A stretch of DNA of 64,000 nucleotides from positions 192,359 through 256,358 of the forward strand of contig JAIYAU010000025.1 of NCBI GenBank assembly GCA_027488865.1, in the 5' to 3' direction. The position numbers were made by a program, and so were the translations under genes. Position 1 is the first letter of the stretch; each line of letters starts with the position of its first letter. The notes under the pieces were generated by a model that worked only from the letters and a program-made list of their open reading frames with translations, was not told the DNA's origin and did not search any database. This document shows, one piece after another, positions 45,092-54,052 of this stretch. This DNA comes from Cytophagaceae bacterium (GTDB lineage: Bacteria > Bacteroidota > Bacteroidia > Cytophagales > UBA9547).

Positions 45092-45258
45092 AGTTATTAA
45101 TTTTATAAATTGAACTTAATGAAAAATAAAAACATTTTGGACATAAACACACTTTAATAAATAACATATAAAGGTAAAAAGTTTATTTATAGGTGGTCAT
45201 TACATTGAATTAAATAGCGTAAATTTAAACATCATTCAATACTAAATGTTCTAAAACT

Positions 45259-45882
45259 ATGGAAACGAAACAAATAAATGAAAAGTACATTGCCTACATA
45301 CTCGACAACCATGCTAGGCCGAATTCTGCTTATGAATTTGCTAAATATCTTCAAATCACTGAAGGTGAGTTTTATAAAAGCTACACTTCATTTGAGTCGA
45401 TAGAAAGTGCTATATGGTTGGAATTTTATGAAACTACGATTCAAAGATTACACGCTGACGAAGCATACAACGGCTATGGAGCACGAGAAAAGCTTCTTGC
45501 CTTTTATTACACTTGGATTGAAGAATTATTGCAACACAGAAGTTATATAAAATATCAATCTAACAAGCCAGAAAATGTTTTTAACACGATTAAATACCTT
45601 AAGCCATTTAAAGAAGCCTTTGTAAACTTTGCTTCAGACATCATCAACGAAGGAAAAGAGTCAAAAGAAATTAACGAAATAGCCTGGATAAGTGACAAGT
45701 ACGCTGATGGACTTTGGTATCAACTATTGTTTGTATTGAACTTTTGGCTGAAGGACAGTTCAAACAAATTTGAAAAAACTGATGTTGCTATCGAGAAAGC
45801 TGTAAATCTTTCGTTTGAACTTATGGGCAGCAATGTCCTACAATCCGCTTTTGATTTTGGTAAGTTTATGGTTCAAAAATAA
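45259..45882 (+). CDS. TetR-like regulator
   Basis: A 207-residue TetR-type protein. The N-terminal helix-turn-helix part is diverged (NEKYIAYILDNHARPNSAYEFAKYLQITEGEFYKSYTSFESIESAI), where Y-K-x-Y-x-S-F-E-x-I-E-x-A is the familiar end of the DNA-binding domain. The C-terminal part is helical. It precedes a UbiB-type kinase gene by 92 bases, a pair that I believe recurs in Bacteroidota; it probably regulates that gene. Confidence 0.8.
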   Translation: METKQINEKYIAYILDNHARPNSAYEFAKYLQITEGEFYKSYTSFESIESAIWLEFYETTIQRLHADEAYNGYGAREKLLAFYYTWIEELLQHRSYIKYQSNKPENVFNTIKYLKPFKEAFVNFASDIINEGKESKEINEIAWISDKYADGLWYQLLFVLNFWLKDSSNKFEKTDVAIEKAVNLSFELMGSNVLQSAFDFGKFMVQK

Positions 45883-45974
45883 AGTTATTCTAGAAAATCT
45901 AAAACAAACAGCTATTATTATCAACAAACAATAGCATATTACAAAAATCGGCTTCAAAATACACACAAAATAAG

Positions 45975-47309
45975 ATGAAAGAACTAGATAAAATCCCTAC
46001 TTCAAAGGTGCAAAGGGCTACTCAATTTGTAAAAACTGGCGCAAAAGTAGGCGTAAATTATCTAAAGCATTATGTGAGAAAAACGGTGGATCCGTCTACC
46101 AATAATGACCAGTTAAATGCAGATAATGCTGCAGATATTTATGACTCGTTAAGTGAAATGAAGGGAAGTGTGCTTAAGTTAGCACAAATGCTGAGTATGG
46201 ACAAAGGTGTTTTACCAAAAGAATACGTCGATAAGTTTTCATTGGCGCAATTTAACACTCCACCATTGTCAGGGCCCCTTGTTTCTAAGGTGTTTAGAAA
46301 TAGTTTCAATAAATCTCCAAATGAGCTTTTCGATACTTTCGAAATGAAAGCTACCCATGCAGCTTCTATTGGTCAAGTGCATAAAGCGACTAAAGATGGA
46401 AAAACGTTTGCCGTAAAAATACAATATCCAGGTGTGGCTGATAGCATCAAATCTGATATTAATTTAGTAAAACCATTTGCGGTTCGATTGTTTAATTTAC
46501 CTGCAAAGGATTTGGACAAATACTTAGATGAGGTAAAAAGTAAATTGTTAGAAGAAACAAACTACCATTTGGAATTGGCACAATCAAGAGAAATAGCAGC
46601 GGCTTGTAGTCATATTCCACATATTAGTTTTCCAACCTATTTTCCTGAATATTCATCTGAAAAGATACTCACCATGTCATGGATGGAAGGCGAGCATCTC
46701 AAAGATTTCTTAGAAACTAACCCAAGCCAGGAAATTAGAAACCAAATTGGGCAGGCGATGTGGGATTTCTATATTTTTCAATGTCATCAATTAAAAAAAC
46801 TGCATGCAGATCCTCATCCAGGTAATTTTTTATTGCAAGAAGATGGTACATTGGTAGTTATAGATTTTGGCTGTGTAAAAGAAATACCTGCCGATTTTCA
46901 TCAAAGCTTTTTCTCAATCGTTATTCCAGAAATATTTAACAATCCCACAGCTTATGATTATCATTTGGAAAATCTAGAGATGATAAAGAATGGAGAAACA
47001 GAAGAAAAAAAGCAACTTTTTAAATCACTTTACAAAGAGATGCTTCAACTTACTTCTATGCCATTTAGAAGCGAAACCTTTGATTTTGGAGATCCCAGCT
47101 ATATGCAAATGATTTATGATTTTGGAGATAAGGTAGCCAACATGGAGGAGATTAAATCTGATATTGAGCCCAGAGGATCAAGGCATTTTATTTATGTGAA
47201 CCGTACGTTTTTTGGACTTTACAGTCTCTTGGGTGATATCAAGGCTAACATTACTACTGGAATGCCTTGGAAAGATGAGGTAATGGCGAGAAATAAGGTA
47301 TTATTTTAA
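45975..47309 (+). CDS. ABC1/UbiB/AarF-family atypical kinase
   Basis: The 444-residue protein has the UbiB/ADCK marks: DIYDSLSEMKGSVLKLAQMLSMD (the K-x-G-Q-like motif), AASIGQVHKATKDGKTFAVKIQYPG (ATP-binding Lys near 146), LHADPHPGNFLLQEDG (about 277-290) and VVIDFGCVKEI (DFG near 297). In ubiquinone- or menaquinone-making cells such proteins support quinone synthesis and membrane lipid handling. A paired TetR-like gene precedes it. A strong bidirectional hairpin follows. Confidence 0.92.
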   Translation: MKELDKIPTSKVQRATQFVKTGAKVGVNYLKHYVRKTVDPSTNNDQLNADNAADIYDSLSEMKGSVLKLAQMLSMDKGVLPKEYVDKFSLAQFNTPPLSGPLVSKVFRNSFNKSPNELFDTFEMKATHAASIGQVHKATKDGKTFAVKIQYPGVADSIKSDINLVKPFAVRLFNLPAKDLDKYLDEVKSKLLEETNYHLELAQSREIAAACSHIPHISFPTYFPEYSSEKILTMSWMEGEHLKDFLETNPSQEIRNQIGQAMWDFYIFQCHQLKKLHADPHPGNFLLQEDGTLVVIDFGCVKEIPADFHQSFFSIVIPEIFNNPTAYDYHLENLEMIKNGETEEKKQLFKSLYKEMLQLTSMPFRSETFDFGDPSYMQMIYDFGDKVANMEEIKSDIEPRGSRHFIYVNRTFFGLYSLLGDIKANITTGMPWKDEVMARNKVLF

Positions 47310-47325
47310 TTAGTAATAAGTAAAT

Positions 47326-47378
47326 AATTATAGATAAAAGAAGGGGCTTTGTTAAAGCCCCTTCTTTTATCTATAATT
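47326..47378. terminator. Bidirectional terminator overlapping a stop codon
   Basis: Two perfect 25-base arms (47326-47350 and 47354-47378) with a 3-base loop. The right arm covers the stop codon (47371-47373) and last bases of the OmpA gene. It ends the + strand UbiB transcript and the minus-strand OmpA transcript. Confidence 0.9.
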
Positions 47379-49809
47379 TTTCAACAAAAAACTCAACTCT
47401 TCTCGCATGTCCAGCCCATTGATTTTCAAGTTTGGAGGCACCCTCGAATTTTAATCTACTTGAATTCACTCCTTTAGAAATCAAATATTCATAAACTAGT
47501 TTGGCACGTTCAACCGATATTTTTGAATTTTTTTCCAATTCATCCTCCTCAGAATAAGAAACAATTTTTAACTCCATATTAGGATTTTTTTGTAAAATTT
47601 CAACAATCAAATCTGCCTTCCTTTTGGAATAATCTGTAATTGTCTTAGCGTCAAAATGAGGGAAATGTACCGATTCGGCTAATGGATGTCCTACTTCTGG
47701 TGTGGTAAATGTACTTCTGCCAGTGAAAAAGTTTACCTTATTCTTTCTCATCCCTGCCATTGCAACAGCCGTATCCATTTTAGCAATAATCTTCTTTTCA
47801 GTAAACTTAATGTCTGTTATCACAAATTCGGTCCTTCTGTTTAATTGTCTTCCTTCATCCGTAGCATTAGAAGCAATAGGCTGACTCTCCCCATAACCCT
47901 TTCCTTTTAATCTATCATTTTGTATCCCCTTTTTAAGTAAATACTCAACTACCGAATTAGAACGTTGTTCAGATAACTTTAAATTATAATCATCATTAGC
48001 CACGGAATCAGTATGTCCACCAATCTCAAGTTTTAGCGTAGGATTATAGGCGAGCATATTGTAAAGTGCATTTAATTCTCTTTCAGATTCAGGTCTTAAA
48101 TTAGCACTATTATAATCAAAAAATATATTTTTTAGAATCACATGCTCATTTAATTTAAACGGCCTTAGGGCAACATCTTTTCTCACTTCGTTGATAGACT
48201 TATCTTTAGGTATCGCAATACTATCTTCAAATATATAATGCTCAATAGCAGCTACATCTACGTCATATACTACACCACCTGGCACTACCACATGATATTT
48301 TCCTGTGGTGCTATCTGTATTTAAATCAGGCAATTGTTTTTTGTTGGTCAAATCAAATAATGAAATTTTAGCAGTTAAAGGTACTTTAGTTTCAGAATCC
48401 ACTACCTTACCTTTCAAAACAATGTATTGATTAATTTCGCTCGCTCCCGAAATCTTATAAATGTCCTTTTCTCCTTTGGTATCAGGCCTAATAGAAGTGA
48501 AGTATCCAGTTTTCCCATCTAGCGACCACTGAATATAGATATCATGGTCAGCTGAATTAATTGGATAACCTAAGTTAACCGGTTTAGACCACGTTGCAGT
48601 TGCCTCATTATAAGTAGATTTAAAAATATCAAAACCACCCATGTTTTCATGTCCAGTAGAACTAAAATAGAATGTTTTACCGTCAGGTGTGATATAAGGT
48701 GCCTCTTCATCAAATTTTGAGTTAATTGAATCACTCATATTCGTGGCTTTGCCCCAATTTCCAGATGCATCCTTTTTGATGGTATAAATATCCTTTCCAC
48801 CTTTACCCCCTGGCCTGTCACTAACAAAATACATGGTGTTAGCATCATCAGAAAAACAAGCACTAGTTTCGCCATGAATTGAGTTAACTTCAGTTGGAAA
48901 AGGCTTTGGTGACGACCACTCATCATCATTTAACTTACAATAATATAAATCTCCATTGGCATTTTTTCCACCTGATGATCTATACATGATTAAAAGTTCA
49001 CCATCATGAGAAATGCTTACTACGGCATCATGAAAATTAGTATTAAAACTTTCATTGATCTGTGCAGCTATATTTACAGGTGATGACCAGCCATTACTTA
49101 CTTTGTATGAAATAAAAATATCTTCAAAGTAATCTTCCTCTTCATCGTTAGTACCTTTAGATTCAGGTCTTCTGGAGTTTATAAACATTATATCTTCATT
49201 ATTAGTAAATACTGGAGTATATTCCGCAAATTCACTATTTAATGGTGATCCAGCATTAGTGACAACTACATCCTTTAAAGGATTGTCAATCATCTTTTTA
49301 CCAACCTTACATTTTTTAATTTCTTCATCTACTTCTTCAAGTGTCTTTTGATTATGCGCATGAAGCTCTATATCCTTTGTAACTACTTTATTTTTTAATA
49401 ATTTGGTAAGCGTGTCTTTATAAAATTCAAAGTGCTCAATGGCATCATTAAAATTATTTGCTAGGTGATCGGCTTTGCCCAAATAATAATACACTTGAAC
49501 TGGTGAATCTTTTCTTTTTATTGCAGATTGTAAATGTTGTTCGGCCTTGGTACTAAGATGCATGTGTAGATAACATACACCCAATACATAATCATGTTTT
49601 GTTTTATCGGGTTCAGTCTCCTCTATTTTTTCAAAAATTTCAGCTGCTGCCTTGTAGTCTTCATAAAAGAACAATTGCCTCGCTTTAGTCTCCAATTTTT
49701 TAGAATTCGATGATTTTTCTTCAGTAGTATTATCCTTTTTTGATTGTGTATATCCAATTTGTACTAACAGAAATAAAAAAATAAGTATTGGTTTAAAGAA
49801 GTGTTTCAT
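47371..49809 (-). CDS. PorE-like TPR/PD40/OmpA lipoprotein-type envelope protein with two OmpA domains
   Basis: After a signal peptide (ending YTQS) come TPR-like helices (about 30-150), a PD40/WD40-like beta-propeller (about 190-440; repeats of T-P-D-G-K-T-F-Y-F-S-S and F-S-D-D-A-N-T-M-Y-F-V-S-D-R-P-G-G), a carboxypeptidase-regulatory-like domain (about 465-560), a full OmpA domain (FFDYNSANLRPES, GHTDSVANDDYN, LSEQRSNSVVEYL, NRRTEF), and a second, diverged OmpA-like domain at the end (LKIVSYSEEDE, SVERAKLVYEYLISKGV, ARRVEFF). This layout is that of PorE-type peptidoglycan-bound proteins. The second domain has lost the usual H-T-D. Confidence 0.88.
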   Translation of the reverse strand: MKHFFKPILIFLFLLVQIGYTQSKKDNTTEEKSSNSKKLETKARQLFFYEDYKAAAEIFEKIEETEPDKTKHDYVLGVCYLHMHLSTKAEQHLQSAIKRKDSPVQVYYYLGKADHLANNFNDAIEHFEFYKDTLTKLLKNKVVTKDIELHAHNQKTLEEVDEEIKKCKVGKKMIDNPLKDVVVTNAGSPLNSEFAEYTPVFTNNEDIMFINSRRPESKGTNDEEEDYFEDIFISYKVSNGWSSPVNIAAQINESFNTNFHDAVVSISHDGELLIMYRSSGGKNANGDLYYCKLNDDEWSSPKPFPTEVNSIHGETSACFSDDANTMYFVSDRPGGKGGKDIYTIKKDASGNWGKATNMSDSINSKFDEEAPYITPDGKTFYFSSTGHENMGGFDIFKSTYNEATATWSKPVNLGYPINSADHDIYIQWSLDGKTGYFTSIRPDTKGEKDIYKISGASEINQYIVLKGKVVDSETKVPLTAKISLFDLTNKKQLPDLNTDSTTGKYHVVVPGGVVYDVDVAAIEHYIFEDSIAIPKDKSINEVRKDVALRPFKLNEHVILKNIFFDYNSANLRPESERELNALYNMLAYNPTLKLEIGGHTDSVANDDYNLKLSEQRSNSVVEYLLKKGIQNDRLKGKGYGESQPIASNATDEGRQLNRRTEFVITDIKFTEKKIIAKMDTAVAMAGMRKNKVNFFTGRSTFTTPEVGHPLAESVHFPHFDAKTITDYSKRKADLIVEILQKNPNMELKIVSYSEEDELEKNSKISVERAKLVYEYLISKGVNSSRLKFEGASKLENQWAGHARRVEFFVEKL

Positions 49810-49920
49810 CGACGGGTGTATTTAGTATTTACACAAACCTAAAAGTTTATTAACATTTTTTCAAGAATAATTTCAATAAATAGCTAGAAAAGATATAATT
49901 GTGAAAAATAATCCCAAAAT

Positions 49921-50112
49921 TCAATAGAATTTAAACCGCCCGCTATGCACGTATTGGTGTTTAGATTGTTGCTTATGGGCGTTGGATTGGTTGGCATCAT
50001 GTTGATGAACTACCTTTTTATGAGCATTTTCAGTAGTGCTACTCGTATGCTTTTGGGCACAACTTGTTATAATAAATATCACAAGTGATAAAATAATTGA
50101 ATAAATCTTCAT
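49921..50112 (-). CDS. Small His-rich lipoprotein
   Basis: A 63-residue protein with a lipoprotein signal (MKIYSIILSLVIFIITSC, lipobox ITSC, Cys18). The short mature part is rich in His, Gln, Lys and Ser (QKHTSSTTENAHKKVVHQHD, ANQSNAHKQQSKHQYVH). No fold is expected; it may bind metal ions or be an orphan. It lies between the OmpA and RlpA genes, all on the minus strand. Confidence 0.65.
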   Translation of the reverse strand: MKIYSIILSLVIFIITSCAQKHTSSTTENAHKKVVHQHDANQSNAHKQQSKHQYVHSGRFKFY

Positions 50113-50169
50113 ACCATATATTTATAATTAAGTATACGACACAATCGAAATATTGTTTATCTCAACTTC

Positions 50170-50838
50170 TTACAACGTTTTTATAATAGGCTGATATCCT
50201 TTCGTTTTCAATTCTGCTAGTTTTATAAATGCCTCCTTTTCAGAAGATGCTTCTATCAACACATGATATAATTTGTTTCCGTTATTCAGAGTTTGTTTTA
50301 TTATATTTTTGTAATTTCCATTCAGTTTTAAAGTTTTACTGTAAGAATAGGCATTTTTATAAATTGAAAATGCAGCAAGTTGAACGTAATAGGCTGATCG
50401 TTTTGTTTTGGAAGTTTTAGTAGAAATCGGCTTAACCGACAAATAATGATTTGATAACAATTTGGTTGCTTTACCCTTTAAATTTTTATTGAACTTTATA
50501 ATCTCGATTAAAACAGGAACTACACCTCTATTTATCATATCCAGTTTAGTGGCAGCGCCTTTTGATAAATCAATGGCAAAGCCTTTGTAAACTGGGCCTC
50601 TATCGTTAATTTTTACAGTTACAGACTTTTTATTGATAATATTAGTTACCTTCACTATAGTATGTAAGGGAAGGGTTCTATGTGCGGCTGTTAAACCATT
50701 CATATCATATATTTCACCACTTGCCGTATATTTACCATGAAAGTTTTTACCATAATATGAAGCTTTACCGCTAATGGTCATAAAAGACTGAGCATATCCC
50801 AAAAAACTTATAAAACTAAAAATCAGTATTTTATACAT
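50170..50838 (-). CDS. RlpA-family lytic transglycosylase with SPOR domain
   Basis: A signal peptide leads to a double-psi beta-barrel domain with KASYYGKNFHGKYTASGEIYD, AAHRTLPLHTIVKVTN and KINDRGP (catalytic Asp in the conserved NDRGP), followed by VVPVLIEII. The C-terminus (YYVQLAAFSIYKNAYSYSKTL..., YHVLIEASSEKEAFIKLAELK) is a SPOR domain that binds denuded glycan at division sites. The enzyme cleaves peptidoglycan at the septum by family knowledge. 222 residues is short but complete. Confidence 0.92.
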   Translation of the reverse strand: MYKILIFSFISFLGYAQSFMTISGKASYYGKNFHGKYTASGEIYDMNGLTAAHRTLPLHTIVKVTNIINKKSVTVKINDRGPVYKGFAIDLSKGAATKLDMINRGVVPVLIEIIKFNKNLKGKATKLLSNHYLSVKPISTKTSKTKRSAYYVQLAAFSIYKNAYSYSKTLKLNGNYKNIIKQTLNNGNKLYHVLIEASSEKEAFIKLAELKTKGYQPIIKTL

Positions 50839-50974
50839 TAAGTTGTTGTTAGCAAGACGTTTCTAAAACAATCAATAGTCTGATCTTTTACGTTAATTTA
50901 AAAAAAACGTTTAAAATATTTTTAAAATGTAAGAAATTTACTATTTTTGTTTAAGTTTTTTAATTATTGGGCTT

Positions 50975-51310
50975 GTGGAAGAGAAAATAGTAGAAAAAGA
51001 AAGTAGTGAAATATATTCACAAAAGGTGCGCGCTGGAAAAAGAACATACTTTTTTGACATTAAATCTACCCGTGGTAGCGACTTTTACTTAACTATTACT
51101 GAAAGTAAGAAACGTTTTAATGATGATGGATTCTTTTACGAAAAACACAAAATTTTTCTTTATAAAGAAGATATTGAAAAATTCATGGAGGCTCTCAACG
51201 AAACGCTAGACTATCTAAAAACGGATTTGATGCCTGAATATGAGTTTGAAAAAAGTGAGTCCAAAGGTGAATCACTCCAAGAAATAGAAGATACCCTCAA
51301 GTGGGAATAA
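50975..51310 (+). CDS. DUF3276 (PUR-alpha-like) nucleic acid-binding protein
   Basis: Starts with GTG (MEEKIVEKESSEIYSQKVRAGKRTYFFDIKSTRGSDFYLTITESKKR), which is the DUF3276/PUR domain: SQKVRAGKRTYFFDIK and FYEKHKIFLYKEDIEKFMEAL. PUR-alpha-type repeats bind single-stranded nucleic acid. 111 residues, cytosolic. A TATTTTTG -7-like box lies at 50942-50949 and a terminator follows the stop. Confidence 0.92.
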   Translation: MEEKIVEKESSEIYSQKVRAGKRTYFFDIKSTRGSDFYLTITESKKRFNDDGFFYEKHKIFLYKEDIEKFMEALNETLDYLKTDLMPEYEFEKSESKGESLQEIEDTLKWE

Positions 51311-51334
51311 TCTAAATTTTAAATAAATATAAAT

Positions 51335-51363
51335 AAAAAGTCTCGTTATTGCGGGACTTTTTT
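51335..51363 (+). terminator. Terminator after the DUF3276 gene
   Basis: AAAAAGTCTCG / CGGGACTTTTT with a 6-base loop (one G-U) and six T. Confidence 0.85.
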
Positions 51364-51419
51364 ATTTTTGTGCCTCAATGTAGTAAAAGAAAACTTAAAA
51401 AAATTAAAATACATATTTA

Positions 51420-52520
51420 ATGGGTCTGCAATGTGGGATTGTGGGTTTGCCAAATGTTGGTAAGTCTACCTTGTTTAATGCCGTTTCAAATAGTGCCAAA
51501 GCGGTGGCATCAAATTATAGATTTTGTACGATTGAGCCCAACGTGGGTCTGGTGAATGTGCCTGATGAAAGACTTGGCATTTTAGAAGCCATCGTTGTTC
51601 CTCAAAAAGTAGTACCTACCCAACTTGAAATAGTGGATATTGCTGGCTTGGTGAAAGGTGCAAGCAAAGGAGAAGGTCTTGGTAATAAATTTTTAGCAAA
51701 TATCAGAGAAGTGGATGCCATTATCCATGTGATTAGGTGCTTTGAAGATACGAATGTATTAAGAGAAGAGGGCGATATTAACCCGATTAGCGATAAAGAA
51801 ATAATTGATACAGAACTCCAATTAAAAGACCTTGACTCAATTGAAAAAAAGCTTCAAAAAAGCGAAAAATCGGCTAAATCTGGTGATTTAAAAGCAAAAA
51901 GGGAAGTAGAAATATTGGTTCAATGTAAAGATACGCTTGAAGCTGGCAAAAGCATACGGGCTCTCAATTTATCTAAAGAAGATAGAATTGCCGTAGACGA
52001 CCTTCATTTACTCACCATCAAACCAGTGTTATATGTAGCCAATGTAGAAGAGTCAGCTATACATACTGGAAATAAATATTCAGAAGCTCTCATGAAGGCA
52101 GCACATGCTGAAGGTGCTGAGGTTGTTATTTTAAGTAATGCAATAGAGGCTCAAATTGCGGAGTTAGAATCAGAAGATGAAAGAGCCATGTTTTTAGAAG
52201 AATATGGATTAAAAGAATCGGGACTTAACAAATTAATTAGAGCTTCATACAAACTACTCAATTTAATCACCTATTTTACAGCTGGTGTACAAGAAGTTCG
52301 TGCTTGGACTATTGTGAATGGCTGGAAAGCGCCCCAAGCAGCAAGTGTTATTCATACTGATTTTGAAAAAGGGTTTATTAAAGCGGAGGTAATCAAATTA
52401 AAGGATTATCAACACTATAAAACTGAAGTTGCATGCAGAGAAGCAGGAAAAATAGCGATAGAAGGCAAAGAATATTTAGTGGAAGATGGAGATATTATGC
52501 ATTTTAGATTTAATGTGTAA
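51420..52520 (+). CDS. ychF: YchF/OLA1-type GTPase-like ATPase
   Basis: The 366-residue Obg-related ATPase has G1 GLPNVGKSTLFNAV, G3-like DIAGLVKGASKGEGLGNKFL and a C-terminal TGS domain ending AACREAGKIAIEGKEYLVEDGDIMHFRFNV. YchF prefers ATP over GTP because of a changed G4 motif and associates with ribosomes. A canonical length and sequence, with no oddities. Confidence 0.96.
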   Translation: MGLQCGIVGLPNVGKSTLFNAVSNSAKAVASNYRFCTIEPNVGLVNVPDERLGILEAIVVPQKVVPTQLEIVDIAGLVKGASKGEGLGNKFLANIREVDAIIHVIRCFEDTNVLREEGDINPISDKEIIDTELQLKDLDSIEKKLQKSEKSAKSGDLKAKREVEILVQCKDTLEAGKSIRALNLSKEDRIAVDDLHLLTIKPVLYVANVEESAIHTGNKYSEALMKAAHAEGAEVVILSNAIEAQIAELESEDERAMFLEEYGLKESGLNKLIRASYKLLNLITYFTAGVQEVRAWTIVNGWKAPQAASVIHTDFEKGFIKAEVIKLKDYQHYKTEVACREAGKIAIEGKEYLVEDGDIMHFRFNV

Positions 52521-52650
52521 ATTAAACATGGTTCATTGGCAGTGCCGATTGTTAAATAGGCATGCGGTTTAAATAATAATATTTAGTGGTGTTCCGGTTA
52601 AAGAAGGTCGCAATTTATTTATTACAAATAATAAATTAAAAATTAAGAAT

Positions 52651-52989
52651 ATGTTTGATATGCTAAATATGCTTGGCAAGGTGAAGGATATACAAGCCAA
52701 GATTCAAAAAACGAAAGAAGAGTTATCTTATATTACAATTACTGCTGAGTCAGAAAATTCATTGGTAAAGGCTACAGTTACCGGCAAAAGACAAGTGTTA
52801 AGCTTAATAATTGATCCTCAGCTATTAACACCTGAAAACAGTGAAAAACTCGCCTTACTTACTGTCAATACAATAAACAAAGCCCTGTTTGAATTAGACC
52901 AAAAAATAGCGGCAGAGTTAAAAAAGAGCACAGAAGGATTAATACCTAACATCCCAGGTTTAGATCTTCAGAGCTTACTGGGCACTTAG
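52651..52989 (+). CDS. YbaB/EbfC-family nucleoid-associated protein
   Basis: Begins MFDMLNMLGKVKDIQAKIQKTKEELSYITITAESENSLVKATVTGKRQVLSLII, the YbaB/EbfC tweezer-like dimer fold with M-L-x-K-x-x-x-I-Q-x-K at the start. 112 residues. The protein coats DNA non-specifically in other bacteria. It is followed after 49 bases by the glycosyltransferase gene. Confidence 0.92.
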   Translation: MFDMLNMLGKVKDIQAKIQKTKEELSYITITAESENSLVKATVTGKRQVLSLIIDPQLLTPENSEKLALLTVNTINKALFELDQKIAAELKKSTEGLIPNIPGLDLQSLLGT

Positions 52990-53038
52990 GTTATATTAGC
53001 CAAACGCCTTACTATGTTAAAACAATAATAATAGAGGA

Positions 53039-54052
53039 ATGCTAAAAGCAGCAATCGTCATTTTAAATTATAATGGCCAATCATGGTTGGAGAAATTTTT
53101 ACCATCAGTGGTTAAAAATTCTAATTACCCAATTTACATTGTTGATAATGGCTCCAATGACAACTCGCTGCAGTTTTTGAAAGAAAACTACCCACAACTT
53201 TCTAATATTATATTACCTACCAACCTCGGATATGCTGGAGGCTACAATGAAGCACTGGTACAAATAGATGCTGAATTTTTAGTTTTATTAAATTCTGATG
53301 TAGAGGTTACTCCTTTCTGGGATCAAAACATTATTAATTTAATGTCTAAAGACCCACTAATTGCAGCTTGCCAACCAAAAATAAAAAGCTTTTCCCAAAA
53401 AAATCTCTTTGAGTTTGCTGGAGCTGCAGGAGGGTTTATTGATACATTTGGTTATCCATTTTGTAGGGGTCGTATTTTTGATACCTTGGAAGAGGATTTA
53501 GGACAATATAACGACATTATTGAGATTTTTTGGGCTACTGGAGCGTGCTTATTCCTTCGAAAAAGTGCTTTTATAGAAGCGGATAAATTTGATACTGATT
53601 TTTTCGCCCATATGGAAGAAATAGACTTATGCTGGCGGCTTAAAGGCCTTGGATACAAGGTAATGTACTGTGCTGAAAGTGAAGTATACCATGTAGGAGG
53701 TGGGACGCTGCAAACTGGCAGTACTAAAAAATTCTATTTAAATTTTAGAAATTCATTGTGGATGCTCTTTAAAAATCTGCCAAACAATGAATTACTACCC
53801 AAATTACTTATAAGACTTGCATTGGATGGAATTGCATCTATACAATTTGCATTAAGAGGAAGACCATTATTTTTATGGATTGTTCTCAAAGCACATCTAG
53901 TGTTTTATGCCAATATTCCAAGGCTAATTCGTAAAAGAAAAGAAATTTGGAAAAAAAGAAAAATCAAAACAATTCAAGGTATAAGTCCTAAAAGTATTGT
54001 CTTTGATTACTTTATCAGAAAAAAGAATATCCAAAAACTTTTCACTAATTAA
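53039..54052 (+). CDS. Family 2 glycosyltransferase
   Basis: GT-A fold enzyme: VILNYNGQSWLEKFLPSV, IYIVDNGSNDNS, NLGYAGGYNEAL, and LLNSDVEV (Asp87 in the D-x-D-like metal site). A C-terminal hydrophobic segment (LLPKLLIRLALDGIASIQFALRG..., PLFLWIVLKAHLVFYANI) may anchor it at the membrane. It probably adds a sugar in cell-surface polysaccharide synthesis (rhamnosyltransferase-like by pattern). It overlaps the convergent universal stress gene by four bases at the stops. Confidence 0.9.
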   Translation: MLKAAIVILNYNGQSWLEKFLPSVVKNSNYPIYIVDNGSNDNSLQFLKENYPQLSNIILPTNLGYAGGYNEALVQIDAEFLVLLNSDVEVTPFWDQNIINLMSKDPLIAACQPKIKSFSQKNLFEFAGAAGGFIDTFGYPFCRGRIFDTLEEDLGQYNDIIEIFWATGACLFLRKSAFIEADKFDTDFFAHMEEIDLCWRLKGLGYKVMYCAESEVYHVGGGTLQTGSTKKFYLNFRNSLWMLFKNLPNNELLPKLLIRLALDGIASIQFALRGRPLFLWIVLKAHLVFYANIPRLIRKRKEIWKKRKIKTIQGISPKSIVFDYFIRKKNIQKLFTN

